A model generated the notes under the pieces. It was given only the letters and a program-made list of their open reading frames with translations, was not told where the DNA came from and did no database searches. From Alcaligenaceae bacterium (GTDB lineage Bacteria; Pseudomonadota; Gammaproteobacteria; Burkholderiales; Burkholderiaceae_B): 64,000 nucleotides of DNA. The stretch spans positions 162,491 to 226,490 of the forward strand of contig JAUNUJ010000005.1 in the NCBI GenBank assembly GCA_030538235.1, read 5' to 3'. This document shows, piece after piece, positions 1 to 8,577 of the stretch. A program made the position numbers and the translations under genes. The first letter of the stretch is position 1. Every line of letters begins with the position of its first letter.

Positions 1-7
1 GACGTGA

Positions 8-124
8 ATTTGGAATCATAAGCAAAAGCTATCTAAAGGTGATCAGTTAAAACTTGCCTTTCCTCTTTCCTCAAACGAGGCACAATGTGCTGTGCGCTTT
101 GTGCCTAAAAAATACAATAATTAA
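8..124 (+). other. Possible 3' remnant of a coding sequence
   Basis: A 38-codon open stretch runs from just after an in-frame TGA at 5-7 to a TAA at 122-124. It has a coding-like composition, ending in residues such as AQCAVRFVPKKYNN, but no start codon and no ribosome binding site. It could be the decayed tail of a gene that lies left of the window, or chance. I do not recognise a family. Confidence 0.2.
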
Positions 125-185
125 ACTGAAAGAAATCTGTAAAGTGACTTTTGTATAATACAGACAGGTAATAGATTCGTAAGAA

Positions 186-203
186 TTGTTATCATCTTGT
201 AAA
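186..203 (+). promoter_or_regulatory. Candidate PhoB (Pho) box upstream of olsB
   Basis: Two 7-base direct repeats, TTGTTAT and TTGTAAA, are separated by 4 bases (11-base period), the geometry of a Pho box. AT-rich -10 candidates lie at about 209-222. The gene starts at 264. Ornithine lipid synthesis is known to be induced by phosphate starvation in several proteobacteria, and the pst operon lies nearby. This is a pattern match, not a computed score. Confidence 0.35.
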
Positions 204-263
204 CTATATATATTGTCATAATAATTCTAATTATTTATTCAGGACGTTGAGGGAAATTAATAT

Positions 264-1046
264 ATGCAAGAGCTGATTGAGATTCCAAAGGACTTAAGTG
301 CGCTTGATGGTCCTAGCTTGGTATTAGGCATTGCTACCTCTCAAGAAGAGGTGGAGGCAGTTCAGCGGCTGCGTTACGATGTTTACACCAAAGAGATGGG
401 GGTGCATTTTCCGGATGCAATCGACGGTCGGGATGTCGATCATTTTGACGAGTTTTGTCAACATTTGATTGTTATGGACACCAAGGAAAATCTCGCTGTC
501 GGTACGTATCGCATTTTGACTCCCGAAAAAGCAGTTGAAGCAGGGAGTTATTACTCAGAATCCGAGTTTGAGTTGAGCCAGATGGAGCATTTACGACCGG
601 TCTTAAGTGAGTGTGGTCGCTCGTGCACGCATCCCGATTATCGTGATGGTGGCGTCATTATGCTGTTGTGGAGTGGCTTAGCGCAATTTATGCGTTGCTA
701 TGATTTACGTTATTTATTCGGTTGTGCCAGCGTTAGTCTGCTTGATGGCGGTGTTCAAGCAGCCCAAGTGTGGCAGTTAGCTAAGCAGCAGATGGCAGAG
801 TACGCAGACCAACCCTTTGTGACGCCACACCAACCATATCCTATCGAATTACTCGAAGAAAAGGCTGACGGCGAACGAATTCGCCATTCACGTATGCCTG
901 CCCTAATTAAAGGTTATTTAAAAATCGGCGCACGTATCTGTGGCGAACCCGCTTGGGACCAGGATTTTAATGCTGTCGACTTTCCGGTTATTGTGGATGT
1001 GGAAAATATGGATCGCCGTTATCGACGCCATTTTGGTTTTGACTGA
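264..1046 (+). CDS. olsB: GNAT-type N-acyltransferase, OlsB-like (ornithine lipid synthesis)
   Basis: The 260-residue protein resembles OlsB, which transfers a 3-hydroxyacyl group from acyl carrier protein to the alpha-amino group of ornithine, the first step of ornithine lipid synthesis at the inner membrane. Visible features are the N-terminal block around RLRYDVYTKEMG (residues 36-47), where this hemolysin/acyltransferase subfamily starts its GNAT fold, the AVGTYRIL strand, and SECGRSCTHPDYR followed by the hydrophobic helix. ATG 264 has a GAGGGAA ribosome binding site 8 bases upstream. No OlsA-type second acyltransferase is visible in the window. The 3' end overlaps the opposite-strand ppx by 59 bases. 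A candidate Pho box lies upstream. An acyl-amino-acid synthase with another amine substrate is the alternative. Confidence 0.75.
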   Translation: MQELIEIPKDLSALDGPSLVLGIATSQEEVEAVQRLRYDVYTKEMGVHFPDAIDGRDVDHFDEFCQHLIVMDTKENLAVGTYRILTPEKAVEAGSYYSESEFELSQMEHLRPVLSECGRSCTHPDYRDGGVIMLLWSGLAQFMRCYDLRYLFGCASVSLLDGGVQAAQVWQLAKQQMAEYADQPFVTPHQPYPIELLEEKADGERIRHSRMPALIKGYLKIGARICGEPAWDQDFNAVDFPVIVDVENMDRRYRRHFGFD

Positions 1047-2550
1047 TTGTATTGATCGTAAAGTCAAAACCACAGGCCTCCCACTCGGCTTTTTCATTGT
1101 TTAAACTGAATTCCGTCAGTGGGTGATTGGCGAGCCAACGCTCACCAATAGTTAAATAAATATGGTTGTCTTTGATTTCCAACGCCAAGTTTTCCATATG
1201 GATAGCTTGGCGTTTGCGTAAAAACATAATCGCTAAGCGCATACAGAGGATCGCTTGCCACTCCTCATCGGGTAGTGTATCGATATCAGTTTTGTTTAAC
1301 TTGCCCTGAGACTCCAAGTTTAAGCGTGACAGAATCGTCTGTTCATCTTTAGAGAAACCTGGCATATCCGCGTGTTGTAACACATAAGCTGAGTGACGAT
1401 GGTTTGATGATTGAGAAATGCTCAGACCGATTTCATGTAAATCACAAGCCCAGTTAAGCAATAAACGCATATCATGAGGCCAGGATTCCTGCTCTTGTTT
1501 GCTTAGTGTTAAAGCAGATTCATATAGAGCACCTGCTAATTGACGTACGCGCAAAGCTTGCTTAGCATCGACCCGGTAGCGGTGCATGTACTGTGACACA
1601 GTACCGGCACGGATATCGGAAGCGGATCTACGGCCCAACATATCATAGAGCACACCCACTCTTAGGGCGCCTTCACCCTGATTCATCTGTTCAATCTTAA
1701 GCTCTTTGAAGGCCGCCATCATAATAGCTAAACCACCAGGCAAGACCTCAATACGGTCGTCTTTTAGATCAAGTAGTAATGGTGAGTTAGCTGAGCCGGT
1801 TTTAATTAAAATTTGTTTAAGCTGTTCTAAACCGGCAAGCGTAATACCCCGTTCTGAAAAACCTGAAGCTTGTAAAACAGCAACTAAGGCTTTGGCCGTA
1901 CCTGATGAGCCGAAAGCCTCTGCCCAACCCAGATGGCGGAAGCTTCTGCTGAGTACTTGAATCTCCTCACGAGCATTGATCTCAGCTTTTTTAAAGGCTT
2001 CAGCGGTAACCATGCCACCCGGAAAATACATTTTAGTGAAGGAGACACAGCCAATGGGTAAAGATTTAACTAATAAAGATTGGTAGCCTCGACCAATAAT
2101 AAATTCAGTCGAACCACCACCGATATCGATGACAAAGCGATTTTTTTCTGAAACCGGTAGCTCATGCGCCACACCAGAGAAAACTAAGCGAGCCTCCTCA
2201 GGGCCGGAGACCACTTCGATTGGGAAGCCTAAAGCGGTTTCGGCACGCTGAAGGAGGGTTTCGCGATTTTTAGCGACCCTGAAAGTGTTGGTGGCGATTG
2301 CGCGCACTTGGTGTGGATGGAAATCTTGAATGCGTTCGGAAAAACGATTTAAGACATCAACGGCACGGTCAATTGCTTCATCACTTAATAGTTTGTCGTC
2401 GTCTAGGCCGGCGGCGAGACGAACAGTCTCTTTGAGGCGGTCAATGGCAAAAACATAGGCTGCGCCATTGCGCTCTTCGATGCGCCCTACAGATAGGCGG
2501 AAGCTGTTAGAGCCCAAGTCTACAGCGGCAAGTAAATTATTATTATCCAT
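988..2550 (-). CDS. ppx: Exopolyphosphatase (Ppx/GppA family)
   Basis: The 520-residue protein hydrolyses terminal phosphates from inorganic polyphosphate, and possibly pppGpp. The N-terminal actin/Hsp70-like ATPase fold is seen in AAVDLGSNSFRLSVGRI (residues 8-24) and the second phosphate loop in IDIGGGSTEFIIGRG (about 141-155). The C-terminal third looks like the HD-type helical domain (ACDLHEIGLSIS, HRHSAYVLQHADM). It diverges from pstS and converges with olsB, sharing 59 bases of antisense overlap at the 3' ends. Next to pst genes, a role in phosphate storage fits. Ppx and GppA cannot be separated by eye; the Burkholderiales orthologue is usually called ppx. Confidence 0.9.
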   Translation of the reverse strand: MDNNNLLAAVDLGSNSFRLSVGRIEERNGAAYVFAIDRLKETVRLAAGLDDDKLLSDEAIDRAVDVLNRFSERIQDFHPHQVRAIATNTFRVAKNRETLLQRAETALGFPIEVVSGPEEARLVFSGVAHELPVSEKNRFVIDIGGGSTEFIIGRGYQSLLVKSLPIGCVSFTKMYFPGGMVTAEAFKKAEINAREEIQVLSRSFRHLGWAEAFGSSGTAKALVAVLQASGFSERGITLAGLEQLKQILIKTGSANSPLLLDLKDDRIEVLPGGLAIMMAAFKELKIEQMNQGEGALRVGVLYDMLGRRSASDIRAGTVSQYMHRYRVDAKQALRVRQLAGALYESALTLSKQEQESWPHDMRLLLNWACDLHEIGLSISQSSNHRHSAYVLQHADMPGFSKDEQTILSRLNLESQGKLNKTDIDTLPDEEWQAILCMRLAIMFLRKRQAIHMENLALEIKDNHIYLTIGERWLANHPLTEFSLNNEKAEWEACGFDFTINTISQNQNGVDNGDPYFPHPQ

Positions 2551-2660
2551 AGATAAGCGGTGTTGAAATAATGTGACTATTGTACCTAAGAATTTGTTTT
2601 AAAAGAGATTGCAATGCTGTTTTAAAACCACAAAGGGTTTCAATTTAAATGCTTTTGTAG

Positions 2661-2694
2661 GTGTAATATTCTTGTAATATGTGCTTTGTACAAT
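2661..2694 (+). promoter_or_regulatory. Candidate PhoB-dependent promoter of pstS
   Basis: GTGTAAT at 2661-2667 and TTGTAAT at 2672-2678 form a direct repeat with an 11-base period and a 4-base gap, as in Pho boxes. TACAAT at 2689-2694 lies 10 bases downstream and could be the -10 element, matching the usual layout in which the Pho box replaces the -35. The start of pstS is 84 bases further on. PhoB regulation of pstS is well established in other proteobacteria; here it is inferred from the motif. Confidence 0.5.
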
Positions 2695-2778
2695 TTTGCT
2701 TGTAGATGAAAACACCAAAGTATTTTCTTTATCTAATTTACAAACAGATATTCATAACCTGAAATCAAAAGGATGATC

Positions 2779-3825
2779 ATGTTAAAACAAGCTTTTTCAC
2801 GCGTTACATTAGCAGTTGCTTTAGGTGCTGCAGCTTTCTCAGTACAAGCAGCTTCCGTAACCGGTGCCGGCGCTTCTTTCCCGTACCCTATTTATGCAAA
2901 GTGGGCTTCTGAGTACCACTCAGCAACTGGTAACCAAATTAACTACCAGTCTATTGGTTCTGGTGGTGGTCAGCAACAAATTATTGCTAAAACTGTCGAT
3001 TTCGGTGCTTCTGATGACCCACTATCTGGTGAGAAATTAGCCGAAACTAACTTACTTCAGTTCCCAGCTGTTATCGGTGGTACAGTTCCTGTTATCAACG
3101 TTGACGGTATCAAACCAGGTGAGTTGAAATTAACCGGTACTATTCTAGCTGACATCTTCTTAGGTAAAATCACTAAGTGGGATGACGCTGCAATTGTTGC
3201 TTTAAACGACGGTTTAAAGTTACCTAACGCTGACATCATCGTAGTTCACCGTTCTGACGGTTCAGGTACTACTTTCGGTTGGACTAACTACTTATCTCAG
3301 GTTTCTGAAGAGTGGAAAGAAAAAGTAGGCGAAGGTAAAGCTGTTAGCTGGCCTGTTGGTCAAGGCGGTAAGGGTAACGAAGGTGTTGCCGGTTACGTTC
3401 GTCAATTAGCTAACTCAATCGGTTATGTTGAGTATGCTTACGCTAAGCAAAACGACTTATCTTGGACTCAGTTACAGAACCGTGAAGGTGAATTCGTTCA
3501 GCCTGAGCAGTCTTCTTTCGCGGCTGCCGCTGCTAACGCTGACTGGGCTTCTGCTCCTGGTATGGGCGTTGTTCTTAATCACGAGCCGGGTGCTCAATCT
3601 TGGCCTATTACACAAGCTACTTTCATCTTGTTACACAAGGTAGCTGATAAGCCTGAGCAAACTAAAGCCACTATGGATTTCTTCAACTGGGCTTGGGAAA
3701 ACGGTGCCGAGATGGCTTCTGAATTAGATTACGTACCTCTTCCTAAAGAAGTAAGTGATGCTGTTCGCGCTGCTTGGGCTACTGATGTTAAAGCAGCTGA
3801 CGGTTCTGCAGTTTGGACTAAGTAA
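2779..3825 (+). CDS. pstS: Periplasmic phosphate-binding protein PstS
   Basis: This is the substrate-binding component of the high-affinity phosphate ABC transporter PstSCAB. A Sec signal peptide ends near VQA-AS (mature start TGAGASFPYP). Phosphate-binding motifs typical of PstS follow: GAGASFPYPIY, IGSGGGQQQI, VDFGASDDPL and VHRSDGSGTTFGWTNYL. I chose ATG 2779 over the in-frame ATG 2773 because the AAAAGGA ribosome binding site abuts 2773 and is spaced normally for 2779; the product is then 348 residues. Codon use is strongly biased, suggesting high expression. Two hairpins separate it from pstC, consistent with excess expression of the binding protein over the permease. Confidence 0.97.
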   Translation: MLKQAFSRVTLAVALGAAAFSVQAASVTGAGASFPYPIYAKWASEYHSATGNQINYQSIGSGGGQQQIIAKTVDFGASDDPLSGEKLAETNLLQFPAVIGGTVPVINVDGIKPGELKLTGTILADIFLGKITKWDDAAIVALNDGLKLPNADIIVVHRSDGSGTTFGWTNYLSQVSEEWKEKVGEGKAVSWPVGQGGKGNEGVAGYVRQLANSIGYVEYAYAKQNDLSWTQLQNREGEFVQPEQSSFAAAAANADWASAPGMGVVLNHEPGAQSWPITQATFILLHKVADKPEQTKATMDFFNWAWENGAEMASELDYVPLPKEVSDAVRAAWATDVKAADGSAVWTK

Positions 3826-3862
3826 TTATTAATTACTAGATTAAACCAAACTAAAATGACAA

Positions 3863-3904
3863 GGTTAAGTGCCCTAGCGAAAAAACTAGGGAAATTGCTT
3901 AACC
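3863..3904 (+). terminator. Hairpin after pstS, likely attenuator or transcript stabiliser
   Basis: GGTTAAG (3863-3869) pairs with CTTAACC (3898-3904), and CCCTAG (3872-3877) pairs with CTAGGG (3886-3891) around an A-rich loop. No long T run follows, so partial termination or protection of the pstS transcript is more likely than full termination. Confidence 0.6.
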
Positions 3905-3912
3905 ACTAGAGG

Positions 3913-3946
3913 GTCGGGCAGTGGGTGTTATAATTTGCTGTCCGAC
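3913..3946 (+). other. Second hairpin in the pstS-pstC gap
   Basis: GTCGGGCAG (3913-3921) pairs with CTGTCCGAC (3938-3946), one G-T wobble, with a 16-base loop that contains TTATAATTT. It sits immediately after the first hairpin and about 90 bases before pstC. It may be part of the same attenuation region. Confidence 0.4.
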
Positions 3947-4037
3947 TTTCTGTATTTCAGTTGTAAAAAATCTTAAATAAATAGTAGTAATTGTATATTT
4001 AAGCATTGTGCTTATAAGTCTTTTCACTGGATTGCTG

Positions 4038-5066
4038 ATGTCGACATATTCAGAAACTATTGTCAATGATAGTAGGTCTTCAACCCTAACTAAAGAGGCT
4101 ACGGTGTCGAAGAGTTTACCACCTTCCCCCGGCAAAAGAGGAGTCGGTTTAGCAGATATGATTTTTGCTAATGCTGCTCGTTTCTTTGCGTTTTTCGTAT
4201 TTATTTTACTGGCAGCCATCATGCTATCGTTAGTTTACGGTAGCTGGGACTCGATTCAGGCCTTCGGATTTTCTTTTTTATTCAGCACTGACTGGAATCC
4301 TGTACAGAATCAGTTTGGTGCGGTAGTGCCTATTATCGGTACGTTGGTCACCGCAGGTATCGCTCTGATTATTGCTGTGCCGGCGTCATTCGGTATTGCG
4401 ATGTTCTTGACTGAATTAGCACCTGCCTGGATTAAGCGTCCTTTGGGGATTGCAGTCGAGATGCTCGCCGCTATTCCTTCGATTATTTATGGTATGTGGG
4501 GTTTATTTGTATTTGTCCCCTTATTCCAAAAATACATTCAAGTTCACTTGATTAATTTCTTTGCGCCAATCCCGGTGTTAAACCAATTGTTTGCCGGTCC
4601 GCCGATGGGTATTGGTCTGTTTACTGCCGGTCTGATTTTATCAATCATGATTATTCCTTATATTGCATCGGTTATGCGCGACGTCTTCAGCGTGGTACCG
4701 GCTATGTTTAAGGAATCCGCTTACGGCTTAGGTGCGACCACTTGGGAAGTGATGTGGAAAGTTGTTCTACCTTACACCAAGGGTGGTGTGATTGGCGGCA
4801 TTATGCTTGGTTTAGGTCGTGCTTTGGGTGAAACCATGGCAGTGACATTCGTGATTGGTAATGCTTTCCGTACACCTAACAGTATTTTTGCACCGTCCAA
4901 CTCGATTGCTTCGGCGATTGCCAATGAGTTTAACGAGGCCTCAGGTTTGCAGTTGGCTGCATTGATTGAATTAGGCTTGATTTTATTCTTGATCACAACT
5001 GTGGTTCTCAGCTTATCTCGCTGGATGTTGTATCGCATGGATAAGAGCCAAGGCACTAAGACATAG
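4038..5066 (+). CDS. pstC: Phosphate ABC transporter permease PstC
   Basis: One of the two membrane subunits of the PstSCAB importer. The first transmembrane segment is about [20 protein letters not shown], with further segments through the protein; the permease signature lies in the cytoplasmic loop around [41 protein letters not shown] prefer ATG 4038 (MSTYSE) to the upstream in-frame ATG 4008, whose extra residues ([10 protein letters not shown]) look non-native; neither has a strong ribosome binding site. The product is 342 residues from 4038. Its stop codon overlaps the GTG start of pstA by one base (TAGTG), suggesting translational coupling. Confidence 0.95.
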   Translation: MSTYSETIVNDSRSSTLTKEATVSKSLPPSPGKRGVGLADMIFANAARFFAFFVFILLAAIMLSLVYGSWDSIQAFGFSFLFSTDWNPVQNQFGAVVPIIGTLVTAGIALIIAVPASFGIAMFLTELAPAWIKRPLGIAVEMLAAIPSIIYGMWGLFVFVPLFQKYIQVHLINFFAPIPVLNQLFAGPPMGIGLFTAGLILSIMIIPYIASVMRDVFSVVPAMFKESAYGLGATTWEVMWKVVLPYTKGGVIGGIMLGLGRALGETMAVTFVIGNAFRTPNSIFAPSNSIASAIANEFNEASGLQLAALIELGLILFLITTVVLSLSRWMLYRMDKSQGTKT

Positions 5067-5968
5067 TGAGTAATCAAATGACTTCTAATGTTTCTACAGT
5101 ATCTCGTCAACCGATTGCATCGGTTTTACATAACGGGAATAAAATTTATAAAAAACGTCGTACGGTCAACCGTGTGATGTTAACACTCTCTTTAATGACT
5201 CTGGCCTTTGGTCTGTTCTGGTTATTCTGGATTATCGGTACCCTGTTAATTAAGGGCGGTGGTTCCTTATCCATGGATTTATTTACCAAAGTCACTCCCG
5301 GCCCTGGCGGACAGGGTGGTCTAGCTAATGCCATCGTCGGTTCAGTGATGATGTCTGCGGTGGCTACAGTAATCGGTACACCTATTGGTATTCTTGCCGG
5401 TACTTACTTAGCCGAATATGGTGATCGTGGTTGGTTAGCTCCTGCAACTCGCTTCTTAAATGATGTGTTGTTATCTGCGCCTTCGATTGTGATTGGTTTG
5501 TTTATCTATTCAATTTATGTTTCTCAAATTGGTCACTATTCAGGTTGGGCAGGCTCACTAGCATTAGCGATACTGGTTATTCCGGTAGTTGTTAGAACGA
5601 CTGACAATATGCTCTTATTAATTCCAAATAGTTTGCGTGAAGCAGCGGTTGCTTTAGGCTGTCCTAAATACCGCATGATTTTATCAATCTGTTATCGTGC
5701 GGCTTTATCGGGAATTATTACAGGTGTTTTATTAGCCGTTGCCCGTATTTTGGGTGAGACAGCGCCGCTATTATTTACTGCCCTAAATAATCAATTCATG
5801 TCTTGGAATATGAACCAACCAATGGCCAACCTACCGGTGACGATTTATCAGTTCGCCGCCAGTCCGTTTAATGACTGGAACCAGTTAGCTTGGGCAGGTG
5901 CAACCTTTATTACTTTATTGGTTTTAGGTTTAAATATTGTTGCCCGATTACTAACCCGTGAAAAATAA
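5066..5968 (+). CDS. pstA: Phosphate ABC transporter permease PstA
   Basis: Second membrane subunit of PstSCAB, 300 residues. Six predicted membrane segments begin near MLTLSLMTLAFGLFWLFWII. The permease loop signature is SLREAAVALGCPKYRMILSICYRAALSGIITGVLLAVARILGETAPLLFTA. The start is GTG 5066, overlapping the pstC stop; an in-frame ATG at 5078 is the alternative. It is followed after 28 bases by pstB. Identity is firm by motif and operon position. Confidence 0.95.
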   Translation: MSNQMTSNVSTVSRQPIASVLHNGNKIYKKRRTVNRVMLTLSLMTLAFGLFWLFWIIGTLLIKGGGSLSMDLFTKVTPGPGGQGGLANAIVGSVMMSAVATVIGTPIGILAGTYLAEYGDRGWLAPATRFLNDVLLSAPSIVIGLFIYSIYVSQIGHYSGWAGSLALAILVIPVVVRTTDNMLLLIPNSLREAAVALGCPKYRMILSICYRAALSGIITGVLLAVARILGETAPLLFTALNNQFMSWNMNQPMANLPVTIYQFAASPFNDWNQLAWAGATFITLLVLGLNIVARLLTREK

Positions 5969-5996
5969 TTTTCAGAAAAGATTTTAGGATTTTAAA

Positions 5997-6809
5997 ATGG
6001 ACACTCTAGCGCCAGCACAAATTACCCAAGCGGAATTAGATTTAGTATCTCCGGAAGATACTAAGTTAGAGGTTAAGGATTTAAACTTCTACTACGGTAA
6101 ATTCCACGCTATCAAAAACGTCAATATGCGTATTGCCCGCAACAAAGTTACCGCCTTTATTGGTCCTTCAGGTTGTGGTAAATCAACTTTATTGCGTACC
6201 TTCAATCGTATGTTTGAGCTTTATCCCGGCCAACGCGCCGAGGGCGAGCTTAACATGGATGGTGAGAATCTGTTGACCAGTGAAACCGATATCTCTTTGT
6301 TGCGCGCAAAGGTCGGTATGGTTTTCCAAAAACCAACACCATTCCCAATGAGCATTTACGACAACATCGCTTTTGGTGTGCGCTTATTCGAAAGTTTAAG
6401 TAAACCTGATATGGACGAACGTGTTGAGTGGGCTTTACAAAAAGCTGCTCTTTGGGGTGAGGTCAAGGACAAACTAGGTCAGAGCGGTCATAGTTTATCC
6501 GGTGGTCAGCAACAACGTTTATGTATTGCTCGCGGTATTTCTGTTAAGCCTGAAGTTTTACTGCTTGATGAGCCGTGTTCAGCTCTTGACCCGATTTCAA
6601 CAGTCAAAATTGAAGAGTTAATTTCCGAGTTGAAAAAAGACTACACGGTCGCTATCGTTACTCACAACATGCAACAGGCTGCACGCTGTTCTGATTACAC
6701 TGCCTATATGTATTTAGGTGAGTTAATTGAGTTTGGTGAGACCGATCAGATGTTTGTTAAACCACGTCGCAAAGAAACACAGGACTATATTACCGGTCGT
6801 TTCGGTTAA
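5997..6809 (+). CDS. pstB: Phosphate ABC transporter ATP-binding protein PstB
   Basis: The ATPase of the phosphate importer, 270 residues. Walker [10 protein letters not shown] (about residues 56-64), signature LSGGQQQR, Walker [13 protein letters not shown] and the switch histidine in IVTHNM are intact. The PstB-specific [21 protein letters not shown] stretch is present. AGGA precedes the ATG. In many bacteria phoU follows; here the operon ends at pstB and a hairpin at 6866-6889 closes the convergent boundary. No PhoU-only protein or phoBR pair is seen in the window. Confidence 0.97.
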   Translation: MDTLAPAQITQAELDLVSPEDTKLEVKDLNFYYGKFHAIKNVNMRIARNKVTAFIGPSGCGKSTLLRTFNRMFELYPGQRAEGELNMDGENLLTSETDISLLRAKVGMVFQKPTPFPMSIYDNIAFGVRLFESLSKPDMDERVEWALQKAALWGEVKDKLGQSGHSLSGGQQQRLCIARGISVKPEVLLLDEPCSALDPISTVKIEELISELKKDYTVAIVTHNMQQAARCSDYTAYMYLGELIEFGETDQMFVKPRRKETQDYITGRFG

Positions 6810-6844
6810 TTATTAGTTTTGTTCAAGACCAGCCGTCATCCTTT

Positions 6845-7456
6845 TTAGGGTTTTGGCTGACTTACAAAGCCGAGGATTTCCTCGGCTTTGTTGCTTTCCA
6901 GGTAGAGACAAGGCGCGGTTAAGTTTGATTCACGTGTGTTTAAACTAAGGGTGATTTCTTTACCCATTGCTACAGCCTCAATGTCATGAGTATCCAGTTC
7001 GCGAATCGAGTTGTCTTCTTCAAGCACTCGTGCATCTTCAATAAAAGCCGGTGCATCACGACCGCTCAGCATGGCAGCGCCGAGATCTGTTTGCGCAAAA
7101 ATGCGTCCATCATTTGAGAAATACCATTGTTTGATAGTACTTACCGTGTGATCATGATGGGTGCTGAGAGTTGTTTGGGAATTATTATAGAAAAGAATCA
7201 GTGGCGCGTGAGGGAGGGTGACATAGGCTTTTTGAGGGCCATTTTGAACATACCACTCGCCACGATCATTAACGGTGTAATTTCGCCCCAGAAAATCGAT
7301 GAGTTGGCGGTTTTCAATGGTATCACCAGCGGGGTCGGCTGCAAAATCACCTTGGTGATGAAAACGCCATAAACCTCGCTCATTAAGTGATAACCAACCA
7401 TAAGCTGCAGGCACATTAGGCCATTTATTCATCGCTGCTAAGACTTGTTCATCCAT
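6845..7456 (-). CDS. Conserved hypothetical protein of Burkholderiales (DUF2946-like)
   Basis: A 203-residue soluble protein with no signal peptide or membrane segment, beginning MDEQVLAAMNKWPNVPAAYGWL. I recognise the N-terminal pattern (KWPNVPxxYGWLxLxxRGxWR) as that of a conserved uncharacterised family in Burkholderiales that commonly sits beside maf and rlmH; the DUF number is from memory and uncertain. Central repeats of short beta-type stretches (GEWYVQNGPQKAYVTL, KQWYFSNDGRIFAQ) suggest a beta-rich fold. It lies 34 bases upstream of maf's stop end, likely independent or first in the minus-strand run's downstream end. Function unknown. Confidence 0.75.
   Translation of the reverse strand: MDEQVLAAMNKWPNVPAAYGWLSLNERGLWRFHHQGDFAADPAGDTIENRQLIDFLGRNYTVNDRGEWYVQNGPQKAYVTLPHAPLILFYNNSQTTLSTHHDHTVSTIKQWYFSNDGRIFAQTDLGAAMLSGRDAPAFIEDARVLEEDNSIRELDTHDIEAVAMGKEITLSLNTRESNLTAPCLYLESNKAEEILGFVSQPKP
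6866..6889. terminator. Terminator-like hairpin at the pstB convergent boundary, within coding DNA
   Basis: AAAGCCGAGGA (6866-6876) and TCCTCGGCTTT (6879-6889) form a perfect 11-base inverted repeat with almost no loop. It lies inside the last codons of the opposite-strand gene (6845-7456), so the same bases encode residues KAEEILGF there. It likely ends the pst transcript; downstream on + is a short T-rich stretch. Confidence 0.65.
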
Positions 7457-7490
7457 AGTTTGAACCTAAATTGAGGTGATGAGCTATAAA

Positions 7491-8093
7491 CTAATCCGCT
7501 AGCGCGTGCAAAAGCTCCCAAGTATCGCTTAAGGGCAAACCCACAACACCAGTGAAGCTGCCTTCAAGTCTTTCGATAAGCATAGCACCTAAACCTTGAA
7601 TCGCATAGCCTCCAGCTTTGCCCAGTCCTTCGTCGCTGGAAACATAATGTTCTATCTCCACATCACTTAGTTTGCGCATGATGATTTTATTGATACTGGT
7701 TCTTTCAAGTCGACGCTCGGGAGTCACTAACACAATATGCGTATGTACTTCATGCGCTTGACCCGAAAGTATGTTAAGACTTTGACGAACATCGTCCCTA
7801 GAGTGCGCTTTATCAATCACTTGCCCATGTATCATGACGCAGGTATCGGCAGCTAAAATAGGACGCTGGGTCAAAGCCTTGGCTTCTTGCTTGACATAGT
7901 CAAGAGCGCGTTGGGCTTTTTCTCGAGCGGTGCGGATAACGTAGTCTTCGGGAGCTTCTGCCGGCAGAATAGGCTCATCTTCTTGACCCTCCGGCTCCGG
8001 CACACGCAAGACGTCGTGTGGAACCCCTATTTGCTTTAAAAGTTCGTGGCGTCTCGGACTTGCCGAGGCTAAATAAATAGACGGAAGTTGCAT
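7491..8093 (-). CDS. maf: Maf-family nucleoside triphosphate pyrophosphatase
   Basis: A 200-residue house-cleaning enzyme that hydrolyses non-canonical or excess nucleoside triphosphates to monophosphates. The signature YLASASPRRHELLKQIG is at residues 7-23, the catalytic Asp lies in ILAADTCVMI, and the C-terminal YAIQGLGAMLIERLEGSFTGVVGLPL block is typical. It follows rlmH by 13 bases on the same strand, in the maf-rlmH-rsfS-nadD run seen across Burkholderiales. Whether it is the dTTP/UTP or the YceF-type enzyme cannot be fixed by eye. Confidence 0.93.
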   Translation of the reverse strand: MQLPSIYLASASPRRHELLKQIGVPHDVLRVPEPEGQEDEPILPAEAPEDYVIRTAREKAQRALDYVKQEAKALTQRPILAADTCVMIHGQVIDKAHSRDDVRQSLNILSGQAHEVHTHIVLVTPERRLERTSINKIIMRKLSDVEIEHYVSSDEGLGKAGGYAIQGLGAMLIERLEGSFTGVVGLPLSDTWELLHALAD

Positions 8094-8106
8094 GGTGTAA
8101 TTGAAA

Positions 8107-8577
8107 CTATTCTCGATGGTAGGGGTGATTGTTCAGGATTGACCACGCCCTATAAATTTGCTCTACCAATAACACGCGCACCATAGGATGGGGAAGGGTG
8201 AGTGACGATAAGCGAATTTTTTGCGAAATACTGTTTTTAAAATCAGCATCAATACCATCCGGTCCACCGATAATCAAGGCAATATCTTGTTGGTTCGCCA
8301 TCCAGTCATCGAGCATGGTAGCGAGTTTTTTGGTACTGAGGTCGTGACCGTTTTCGTCCAGTACAATGACTAAGCTACGCGCAGGAATAGCGGTTTGTAT
8401 GCGTTTCGCCTCTGCTGCCATCATCTGTGTAGGGGTTTTGCCGGTGGTTCTGGGCTCTGCCTTAACTTCTTTTAATTCGATGCTGCAGTCGTTAGGTAAG
8501 CGCTTGGCATAATCATCCCAAGCGGTTTTGACCCAATCCGGCATGCGGTGACCAACAGCAATGACAGTGATTTTCAT
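8107..8577 (-). CDS. rlmH: 23S rRNA pseudouridine-1915 N3-methyltransferase RlmH
   Basis: A 156-residue SPOUT methyltransferase that methylates pseudouridine 1915 in helix 69 of 23S rRNA on assembled 70S ribosomes. The SAM-binding trefoil-knot motifs are present: [30 protein letters not shown] and the C-terminal [27 protein letters not shown]. The length equals the family's usual length. Its ATG overlaps the rsfS stop by one base (TAATG), indicating coupled translation. Confidence 0.97.
   Translation of the reverse strand: MKITVIAVGHRMPDWVKTAWDDYAKRLPNDCSIELKEVKAEPRTTGKTPTQMMAAEAKRIQTAIPARSLVIVLDENGHDLSTKKLATMLDDWMANQQDIALIIGGPDGIDADFKNSISQKIRLSSLTLPHPMVRVLLVEQIYRAWSILNNHPYHRE

Noticed and set aside
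1-124. A complete gene at the left edge
   Set aside because: In-frame TGA at 5-7 and no start codon; kept only as a weak remnant.
3057-3643. Overlapping frames inside pstS on both strands
   Set aside because: Shadow frames of a highly codon-biased gene.
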